From: Nitrospira sp. UBA6909
Lineage (GTDB): Bacteria; Nitrospirota; Nitrospiria; Nitrospirales; Nitrospiraceae
Direction of reading: 5' to 3'
DNA length: 8,935 bases
NCBI GenBank assembly: GCA_002451055.1
Contig: DKBD01000079.1
Location: forward strand, 1 to 8,935
Shown: positions 1 through 4,949 of the stretch, piece after piece
How the letters are laid out: every line of letters begins with the position of its first letter
Position numbering within the stretch: position 1 is the stretch's first letter
Made by a program: the position numbers and the translations under genes
The notes under the pieces: generated by a model
Told to the model about the DNA's origin: nothing
The model's input: only the letters and a program-made list of their open reading frames with translations
Database searches by the model: none

Positions 1-1
1 A

Positions 2-121
2 GTTCAGAAGGGAAACCGGCACTTATCAGGAGACCGCTGTGCGGGGCTGCCCGAGAAAGACTGCGAGTTGCGCAGTCTTCCCAGCTACTGGGACTTCAAG
101 GGCGGCGCAGAGTGCAATTAG
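2..121 (+). CDS. C-terminal end of an unidentified protein (partial)
   Basis: A reading frame open from the left edge ends at TAG (119-121), giving about 39 residues. It has three cysteines, a WDFKGG stretch near the end and mostly G or C in third codon positions, which favours this frame over the other two. I do not recognise the family. The other two plus frames are also open across part of this stretch, so the call rests on codon bias only. A hairpin at 57-79 lies inside it. Confidence 0.3.
   Translation, partial: VQKGNRHLSGDRCAGLPEKDCELRSLPSYWDFKGGAECN
57..79. repeat. Hairpin with 8-bp stem
   Basis: AAGACTGC (57-64) pairs with GCAGTCTT (72-79) around a 7-base loop. There is no T-tract, so it is not a good intrinsic terminator. 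The stem and part of the loop resemble, in inverted orientation, the hairpin at 7622-7650 beyond the other end of the cassette array. Confidence 0.4.
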
Positions 122-132
122 TCAAACCAGTC

Positions 133-148
133 ATGCCACTGGTGGCAT
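133..148. repeat. Short perfect inverted repeat
   Basis: ATGCCAC and GTGGCAT face each other across 2 bases. It lies in the gene-free stretch 122-277 between the partial plus-strand gene and the end of the minus-strand antitoxin gene, in which I see nothing else. It could be a protein-binding site or chance. Confidence 0.3.
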
Positions 149-277
149 CGCTCAGTAACATAGAATGGCAAGCATGCGCACGCTCGTGAGGGCCACGGCT
201 TTGACTGGGGAAGGCGCTTGGATCAACGTCGATCGTCAAGAAAGCGAAACCGGACCCCATTTATGTGATGTCAGGGC

Positions 278-607
278 TTAAGCTGCTTCGGCGTGAAGTT
301 TAATGCCCAAAGCCCGTGCGACCTTCAGAATGGTCGCGAGGCTGGGATTTCCGTTGGTGCTCAACGCCTTGTACAAACTTTCACGACTCAGCCCGGCCTT
401 TCGTGCCACATGGGCCATTCCCTTCGCCCGCGCAATGTCACCCAAAGCCCGGGCAATCCCTGCCGCATCGTCGGGGGCTTCCTCAAGCCAGGCATCGAGG
501 TATGCGGCCATTTCCGCAGGTGTCCGTAATTGAGCTGCGAGGTCGTAGGGAATTGTTTTGGTCTTTCCCTTTGGGTGGGAGGCCTTCCTTTTCGTGACTT
601 TGGGCAT
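278..607 (-). CDS. HI1420-type addiction module antitoxin (HTH)
   Basis: 109-residue protein resembling the putative addiction-module antidote family (HI1420 type). These are small HTH proteins that neutralise a RelE/ParE-superfamily toxin and repress their own operon. The N-terminal third is basic (KRKASHPKGKTK), followed by a helical stretch (PAEMAAYLDAWLEEAPDDA). The helix-turn-helix spans roughly residues 64-105, with AGLSRESLYKAL and the NPSLATILKVARALGI segment typical of the family. The ATG at 607 lies 12 bases past the toxin stop (620-622), so the two genes form a toxin-first operon, the usual order for this family. The frame is intact although its partner toxin is interrupted. Antitoxin identity is confident; its present function is uncertain because the toxin is broken. 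Confidence 0.88.
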   Translation of the reverse strand: MPKVTKRKASHPKGKTKTIPYDLAAQLRTPAEMAAYLDAWLEEAPDDAAGIARALGDIARAKGMAHVARKAGLSRESLYKALSTNGNPSLATILKVARALGIKLHAEAA

Positions 608-619
608 GGTTCACTGGTC

Positions 620-907
620 CTACAAGTGTTTCGCCAACTCGATGGCCATTCTGATGTCCTTCTTCTGGGACGACTTGTCTCCCCCGGCAAGCAGAATCAA
701 GAGGCGATTACCTCTCTGCGTGTAATAGACGCGGTAGCCTGGACCGAACGGGATCTACAACTCAGAAACTCCGTCAGTGAGATCACGATGCTGTCCGGGA
801 TTTTCATGGACAAGTCGGTCGACTTGAACCTGAATCCGAGCACGTCCTGCGTGATCGTGAAGCGAGTTGATCCATTCTCGATAGACCTCGGTCTCTTCAA
901 TGATCAT
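620..907 (-). pseudogene. HI1419-type (Gp49-like, RelE/ParE superfamily) toxin, interrupted by an in-frame TAG
   Basis: Reading from ATG at 907 gives MIIEETEVYREWINSL, then GRARIQ, HENPG and DGVSEL. A TAG follows at 755-757 as codon 51, and the same frame continues with [31 protein letters not shown] and AIELAKHL to the natural TAG at 620-622. The two halves together (95 codons) match the length and all landmarks of the HI1419-like addiction-module killer proteins: the GVSELRI segment, the PGYRVYY strand and the C-terminal GGDKSSQ..DI helix. The family usually has Arg or Lys where the TAG sits; AAG to TAG is one base change. The toxin should therefore be truncated and inactive unless the stop is suppressed. 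It lies 12 bases upstream of its antitoxin. A sequencing error is possible, but the rest of the frame is clean. Confidence 0.85.
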
Positions 908-916
908 TCTCACAAA

Positions 917-934
917 TGTATCCTGCAGGATACA
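917..934. promoter_or_regulatory. Perfect 18-bp palindrome, probable antitoxin operator
   Basis: TGTATCCTGCAGGATACA is an exact palindrome centred between 925 and 926, ending 9 bases before the toxin ATG at 907. Its position over the predicted -10 region suits autorepression by the downstream HTH antitoxin. Binding is inferred. Confidence 0.7.
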
Positions 935-945
935 GTCAGGGTCAA
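917..945 (-). promoter_or_regulatory. Candidate sigma70-like promoter of the left toxin-antitoxin operon
   Basis: On the minus strand TTGACC (940-945) is followed after 17 bases by GATACA (917-922). The -35 is strong and the -10 is weak. The operator palindrome covers the -10 and half the spacer, so a bound repressor would block the polymerase. Confidence 0.45.
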
Positions 946-1048
946 GCCGAGAGGGGTGTGCCGATAGGTAAAACGTATGAACCCAATCTCAGTGGTGGTA
1001 TGCGGGTGAGCCAGGACCGGACTCAGAATGGCAAAGCGGAACCGCAAT

Positions 1049-1063
1049 AAAGGGATCTGACCC
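1049..1063 (-). repeat. Short GGGTCAGATCCCTTT motif
   Basis: The minus strand reads GGGTCAGATCCCTTT just after the stop of the small hypothetical gene. From memory, near-identical motifs recur beside REP-associated (IS200-like, RAYT) transposase genes. No transposase is present here. The rest of 908-1074 holds only the operator and promoter of the left toxin-antitoxin operon. Confidence 0.3.
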
Positions 1064-1074
1064 GTTTGAATCTT

Positions 1075-1320
1075 CTACTTGTTGATCTCGTCGATGTATT
1101 CCTCCTCGTCCCATGCTTTGACGATTGCCCTGTCGAGGCGGTCAAGAAGTTCTTCCAAAGACTCCCCAGGTCGGCGTTCAAGCATCGCGAGCGATTGGTC
1201 TTCATCGGCGGCGGTCGCACCGCAAGGTACGGGGCCGATCCTCCCGATCGTGACCTCACCACCGGCTTTTACCAGGGCATCGATATTCTTGAAGCGGGTG
1301 GGTCTGGTTCTTCTCTTCAT
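1075..1320 (-). CDS. Small conserved hypothetical protein
   Basis: 81-residue protein with a basic N-terminus (MKRRTRPTRF), then KAGGEVTIGRIGPVPCGATAA, AMLERRPGESLEELLDRLD and an acidic C-terminus ending EEYIDEINK. From memory, the AML.RRPGE.L.ELL.RLD..I segment followed by a DEIN end recurs in a family of uncharacterised proteobacterial proteins of about 80-100 residues, often near plasmid or mobile genes; I know no function. Coding is supported by the compact acidic/basic architecture and high GC3. The ATG at 1320 has no convincing Shine-Dalgarno sequence. The gene lies between the left toxin-antitoxin locus and the end of the integron array, with no attC of its own. Confidence 0.62.
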   Translation of the reverse strand: MKRRTRPTRFKNIDALVKAGGEVTIGRIGPVPCGATAADEDQSLAMLERRPGESLEELLDRLDRAIVKAWDEEEYIDEINK

Positions 1321-1628
1321 CGCTTGGTGGGTGAGTTGTTGGTTGGACTGGTCAGTCTATCCTCACCGATCACTCTTGGGGCTGCGGGAAATCCTGGCGG
1401 TTTTATCGAAGCGTGACAAGACAGTGTGCATCATTCTGGAGTAAAGCCAATACGTCTTTGGAATTCGCGCAACATCTCCGGAAATTCGCTGTGGAGTGGG
1501 CGTGGGATACACTGTGGGCGACCGCGCTGTGATACACAGAACAAGACTTGACCCCCACTTGCTCCAGCCGTCCACAAAAGTGTCAGGAAACATGGTGCGC
1601 TGTCCCCGGCGTCGGCACGAGCGAAGGG
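1321..1628. other. Gene-poor stretch between the cassette array end and the flank
   Basis: I see no convincing gene here. A 76-codon minus-strand frame (1363-1593) has no family resemblance and begins inside a repeated-type motif. The stretch holds two GGGG-type motifs on the minus strand: GGGGGTCAAGTCTTG (1542-1556) and GGGGACAGCGCACCATG followed by TTTCCTGACA (1581-1607). From memory these resemble fragments that recur near REP-associated transposases. The second abuts the half attC at 1614-1634, so this is probably a recombination junction. Confidence 0.45.
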
Positions 1629-1634
1629 TTAGGT
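1614..1634 (-). other. Half attC site (3' end of the array, truncated)
   Basis: On the minus strand ACCTAAC (1628-1634), an inverse-core sequence, contains the stop codon of the ankyrin gene and is followed by CCTTCGCTCG. A complete attC would show a complementary GAGCGA..GTTAGG arm within about 60-150 bases to the left; none is visible. The array appears to have been cut inside this attC and joined to unrelated DNA. Confidence 0.55.
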
Positions 1635-2009
1635 GCCATCGCGCAACAAGCTAACTAGACGCGCCTTACCGTGTTCTTCCGCGTACTCTAATGGAGTACA
1701 CGCAAAGTGACCTTTGCTGCCTTGGATGTGGCGGTCGGCCCCTGCGGCAACGAGAATACGCACAACCTCGGTATGATCGGCGATAACGGCAAGCATGAGT
1801 GCCGTAAGTCGATACTTAGCCGTGTGATTCAGGTTCGCTCCGTGGTCGACCAATGCCTGAACCAATGCCGCATCTCCCCGGTGCGCGGCGTTCATCAGAG
1901 CAGTTTGTCCATGCTTGTCTAGAGCGTCAATGTCCGCTCCTGCATCCAATAATGCGCGGACCCGCGCGATGTCACCTGCTGCCGTTGCATCGAGCCACTG
2001 TTTGTTCAT
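1629..2009 (-). CDS. Ankyrin-repeat protein (integron cassette)
   Basis: 126-residue protein made almost wholly of ankyrin repeats, which are protein-protein interaction scaffolds. Repeat one is residues 1-30 (VRALLDAGADIDALD). Repeat two is about 31-63 (GQTALMNAAHRGD, ALVDHGANLN). Repeat three is about 64-97 (LTALMLAVIADHTEVV, LVAAGAD). A shorter last repeat begins at CTPLEYAEEHGKA. There is no signal peptide or membrane segment, so it is probably cytoplasmic. The ATG at 2009 was chosen because it lies 6 bases past the attC core (2016-2022), with AGGTG as a possible ribosome site; upstream codons in frame would translate the attC. The TAA lies inside the next inverse core. Its binding partner is unknown. 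Confidence 0.88.
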   Translation of the reverse strand: MNKQWLDATAAGDIARVRALLDAGADIDALDKHGQTALMNAAHRGDAALVQALVDHGANLNHTAKYRLTALMLAVIADHTEVVRILVAAGADRHIQGSKGHFACTPLEYAEEHGKARLVSLLRDGT

Positions 2010-2015
2010 GGTGGC

Positions 2016-2126
2016 ACCTAACGCACTGACGCTCAACTGCGGCACGCGCGAGTCACGATACCACCGAGCGCAAGGGGCCGCACGCGAGCGCGACCCGATG
2101 CCGTCAGGTGAAGCGGCTTGTTAGGC
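2016..2126 (-). other. attC recombination site (111 bp)
   Basis: On the minus strand GCCTAAC (2120-2126) opens the site and GTTAGGT (2016-2022) closes it. Inner arms pair imperfectly: AAGCCGCTTCACCTGACGG at the start against the complement of CCGCAGTTGAGCGTCAG at the end, with the unpaired bases typical of attC stems. The stop of the HEPN-like gene lies inside the inverse core and the ankyrin ATG is 6 bases beyond the core. Confidence 0.9.
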
Positions 2127-2660
2127 GTCATCCTCTGGCAGCAACTTCTCGATGTCCGAAAGAAGAACCATGAAGTCTCCAGGCTTGAGATTAGCGTCAA
2201 AAACCCGCTTGCCCTGCAGACCAGCAGTGAGCTGACGACCTCGCCAGGAGGCCGGACGTGCCGGCTCGTCGCCACGGAAACTCCAGGTGCCGCCGTGGGA
2301 CGCGGCATTCCGAAGATGGCGAAAGAATTCCAACTCAGGATGCTGTTGCCGAAGCGCGAGCCATTTGCAGTCGTAATATCTGTCGACCGTGGCCTCGTAC
2401 GCCGCATTTAGCAACATGAAAGCCAAAGAATCGCTCACGTCGCCGAGACTGAAGCCACCATTGGCTACCATACCCTTAACTTCCTGAGGGATGACCTCGA
2501 GCGCTGGATACTCGGTCGAGGCCAAACCCACCTTGACGGTCTGATCGAACTGGAGTTCTGGCCGGAAGACGAGTAGGCCACAGATAGTGGCCATATAGCT
2601 CGTGACCATACGATAAAAGAGGCCACCTCCATGAAACTGAATCGTTTGAGTTGTTGCCAC
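2121..2660 (-). CDS. HEPN-like protein, putative RNase (integron cassette)
   Basis: 179-residue protein. The C-terminal half has helices containing FMLLNAAYEATVDRYY and then FFRHLRNAASHGG, in which R117-N-A-A-S-H122 fits the R-x4-H signature of HEPN domains. That motif forms the RNase site in many toxins and anti-phage effectors. Spacing and the preceding helices recall HEPN families found in mobile-element and defence loci. The GTG at 2660 is preferred, with GGAAAA as ribosome site: the frame stays open upstream to 2945, but that extension would translate the whole attC at 2675-2756. The gene fills its cassette, ending at TAA inside the next attC. No antitoxin partner is visible. The HEPN call rests on the motif and helical pattern. 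Confidence 0.7.
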   Translation of the reverse strand: MATTQTIQFHGGGLFYRMVTSYMATICGLLVFRPELQFDQTVKVGLASTEYPALEVIPQEVKGMVANGGFSLGDVSDSLAFMLLNAAYEATVDRYYDCKWLALRQQHPELEFFRHLRNAASHGGTWSFRGDEPARPASWRGRQLTAGLQGKRVFDANLKPGDFMVLLSDIEKLLPEDDA

Positions 2661-2674
2661 GGTTTTTCCAGTAC

Positions 2675-2756
2675 GCCGAACGCTGCGCATCAGCGGCCGG
2701 GCATCGGCGGCGCGGAGCGACACTGGTGAACGGTCCGGTGCATGCGCTTGTTCGGC
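2675..2756 (-). other. attC recombination site (82 bp)
   Basis: On the minus strand GCCGAAC (2750-2756) and GTTCGGC (2675-2681) are perfectly complementary cores. The next arm segments also pair: GCGCATGCACCGGACC near the start against the complement of CGGCCGCTGATGCGC near the end, with an unpaired base as in typical attC stems. Core bases are of the GTTCGGC type rather than GTTAGGC. The preceding gene stops 4 bases before the site. Confidence 0.88.
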
Positions 2757-2760
2757 GGCG

Positions 2761-4103
2761 TCATTGTGATTGATGAGCAACGAGATACTCACGGAGGATT
2801 GGAAGAACGTTCCGTGCACTTTCCGTTGCGAAATTTTTCTCCACAAGGAACTCCAGCTGCTCAGCTTCCGACCGAACGTGCTCAGCCGGTGGATTGGCCT
2901 CGATGGCCTTTCGGTACGCCGCGCTTGCGGCTTTTTGATCGCCAAGAGCTACAGCTGCTTCACCAAGACAGAGATAAGTCCAATGGTCGGCGCGCTGCTG
3001 ACGGATGTACTTCTCGCAGGCGGCCTGCAGTTTCTGATACCACTCCGTAGCCTCTCCAATCTTCCCCAGTGCAGCACATATAGCCGCGACAGTCACCAAC
3101 GGGTACAGGTTGTCTGGCTGAAGTTCGTGGGCTCGCTTGTACTGAGTTAGAGCTCGTTCATATTCGCCCCGCCGCCTAAATAGACCACCAAGCATGCCAT
3201 GGAGCTCTGAATCATGGTCGTTGTGTTGAAGTGCTCGCTCCATGTAGCTTTCTGCCTGAGAATAGTATGGTTGTCCCTTCTTCCGATAAACGAATCCAAC
3301 TTCTCGAAGGAGTTCTGATCGCATGGATCAATCTTCAAAGCTCGATCAAGATTCTGAAGTGCCTCGTCGAAGTAGCTGGCGTCCCGAAGGCTGATCGCGA
3401 GTTGCTCAAGAAGCCGGACCGATTTGATGTCGCGGGTGGAGATCAGCTGGTGGAGACTTAATACTCTTGATGCCGAGGTTGCCTCCCGGAGCTTCTGCAG
3501 TAAGCGTTCTTCCTCATCCTGCGACCGCTGATCTCTTAGCGTGGCTTCGAGCTCTTGTATGCGGTGCGTGAGTTCTTCGACTCTTGCTTCGGGAGGCTTT
3601 TCACCCTGATAACGCCGCACGACCAAACCTGGCAAGAAAACGTGGACGGGACTGTCAAGCTCTTGAATGGATGCGTTTTCAATCGCTTGACGCAGCTCTT
3701 TCTGAAACGCCCGGAGAGTGGGTGCGGCGAAGTAATCGTAGTGAATGACGTATTGGTTGCGGACATCGAAAGGTAGCTTCGTGCCCTTGCACGCAACGAG
3801 AACGGTACCCTTCCTTGATAGCGCTTGGCGAATACCAAGCTCGTAGTAGACATTAGGATTTCCGAACGTCAGATCCGCAAGAACGATGTTGGCCTCGAAC
3901 AGCCATTCGTTGTACATGCGGTCGATCAACCCAGGCTGTCTCAGCTCATCCGCCCTCTTTGTCTCAAATGCCGCTGGCACTGCAGGTTGAAGTATGCCCT
4001 CCCATACTGCATCAAAGTCGATGACAGAGGTCTTGTCTGGCTCCTCGTAATCCAAAGGAGCATTTCTTATTCCGTACGGCATCGCAACGAACAGTCGCTT
4101 CAT
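2761..4103 (-). pseudogene. Nucleoside deoxyribosyltransferase-like (TIR-like) plus TPR protein, split by a frameshift
   Basis: The N-terminal part starts at ATG 4103 (MKRLFVAMPYGIRNAP) and holds a Rossmann-like domain to about residue 150. It contains IVLADLTFGNPNVYYELG with E88, the pattern of nucleoside 2-deoxyribosyltransferase-like domains related to TIR folds. A short coiled coil (EELTHRIQELEATLRDQR) follows, then the first TPR (FDEALQNLDRALKIDP). Near 3315-3324 the frame shifts: after DPCD the TPR pattern resumes one frame over as ELLREVGFVYRKKG and continues through YMERALQH, GEYERALTQYKRAHELQP and AASAAYRKAIEANP to TGA at 2761. The restored product would be about 447 residues. The shift looks like one missing base; no slippery sequence is evident. 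As written, two overlapping pieces of 318 and 187 residues would result. Confidence 0.75.
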
Positions 4104-4150
4104 GCTATTTCATCCGCTTTTGGCGAGTCTGTCGGTGATGGCTACTCGTC

Positions 4151-4255
4151 GCCGAGCAACTCGGCTGAGCCCCACCGACGAGCGAAGCTCGGTGGAAACC
4201 CGAGAGCGTGCGGAGCGGCGCTGCTGGTCGGTGCGCTCGAGCCGATGGTCCCGGC
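4151..4255 (-). other. Degenerate attC-like inverted repeat
   Basis: Between two cassette genes, TCGGCTGAGCCCCACCGAC (4161-4179, plus) closely matches the minus strand of 4227-4245, TCGGCTCGAGCGCACCGAC, giving a long imperfect stem with bulged bases. Outer flanks pair weakly (GCCGAGCAAC against GCCGGGACCA), but no RYYYAAC/GTTRRRY cores are present. A competing inner hairpin (CCACC..CGAGC-GAA-GCTCG-GTGG) lies at 4172-4195. It occupies the place of an attC but is too diverged to be certain. Confidence 0.4.
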
Positions 4256-4261
4256 CGCGTA

Positions 4262-4846
4262 TTAGTCGACCCATGAACTGAAATTCTGGTACCCATTGTT
4301 GGTCACCCAGTCGTATTCCGGGTACCACTGCGCCAAGTTAAAGCCCTTGCCGCGGTACTGCGGTTGCACACCGCCCGTTTGATAGGACGCGGTGCCATCA
4401 ATTTCAGTGTACTCCTTCCAGTTTCCATTCACTTTCTCCCAAAGGGTCGCGGTCAAGCCACTTTCCGAGTACGTGACACCGAGGTAGCTGAGAGGGTTTG
4501 GCCCCTTCGGCTTAGTAAGTTGGTCTCTGCCCGTAATGGAGTTGATGTGCACTGAGAGGAGAGCGTTTCCCTTCCGAAAACTCTTCATAACTTCGTATCG
4601 CACCCATCGGCGATCATACGTCGCCGACCCCACTAGGACACAGGTCACCGACGTCCCGTCAATACCGCCATTGATGACGCGCTTGATACCGACGTCACCC
4701 GAGAGTTTTGCGTTGCCCCAGATCGATGCATCAAAGAATCCGGCAGCTTCTCGATCTGGCTTCGTGAGCCAGTGCTGCCGGACCACATTAGCCCGAAAGT
4801 CGATGACGTCCTGGTAGTAGAAGCTGAAAAAGACCTGTTTGGCCAT
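4262..4846 (-). CDS. TIR-like (MTH538/DUF1863, ThsB-like) protein (integron cassette)
   Basis: 194-residue protein. The opening VFFSFYYQDVIDFRANVVRQ is the signature of the TIR-like MTH538 family, which includes ThsB of Thoeris defence systems; ThsB makes a nucleotide signal from NAD on infection. Residues 65-90 hold SVTCVLVGSATYDRRWVRYE, with W81-x3-E85 matching the WxxxE helix that carries the catalytic glutamate in active TIR enzymes. The part after residue 100 (KGPNPLSYLGV) is also typical of this family. TAGGACGG precedes the ATG as ribosome site, 20 bases beyond the attC core. No ThsA (SIR2 or other effector) gene lies in the window, so it is an orphan or works with neighbours. Confidence 0.82.
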   Translation of the reverse strand: MAKQVFFSFYYQDVIDFRANVVRQHWLTKPDREAAGFFDASIWGNAKLSGDVGIKRVINGGIDGTSVTCVLVGSATYDRRWVRYEVMKSFRKGNALLSVHINSITGRDQLTKPKGPNPLSYLGVTYSESGLTATLWEKVNGNWKEYTEIDGTASYQTGGVQPQYRGKGFNLAQWYPEYDWVTNNGYQNFSSWVD

Positions 4847-4865
4847 CGCCGTCCTACGTCATGCC

Positions 4866-4943
4866 TCCGAACGCCGCGCATGAGCGGCCGAAAAAGCGGG
4901 AGAAGCCCGCTTGCTAAGGTCCGCCTCCATGCGCATGTTAGCC
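4866..4943 (-). other. attC recombination site (78 bp)
   Basis: On the minus strand GGCTAAC (4937-4943) and GTTCGGA (4866-4872) are the cores. The arms pair as GCGCATGGAGGCGGACC against the complement of CGGCCGCTCATGCGC, matching the arm sequences of the attC at 2675-2756. The site lies 6 bases after the stop of the TIR-TPR gene and 19 bases before the ThsB-like ATG. Confidence 0.85.
4891..4912 (-). terminator. Terminator-like hairpin in the attC loop
   Basis: On the minus strand AAGCGGG-CTTCT-CCCGCTT is a 7-bp GC-rich stem followed directly by further T residues (CTTTTTCGG). It could end transcription of the TIR operon before the next cassette, or simply be part of the attC apical structure. 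Confidence 0.4.
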
Positions 4944-4949
4944 CCCACC

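Noticed and set aside
530..967. 145-codon plus-strand frame
   Set aside because: It lies antisense to the toxin-antitoxin locus, whose minus-strand frames have clear family resemblance.
1363..1593. 76-codon minus-strand frame
   Set aside because: Low-complexity composition, no family resemblance, and its start lies inside a repeated-type motif next to a recombination junction.
2661..2945. N-terminal extension of the HEPN-like frame to 274 residues
   Set aside because: The extension translates straight through the attC at 2675-2756 and the upstream gene's end in the wrong frame; the GTG at 2660 follows the attC and has a ribosome site.
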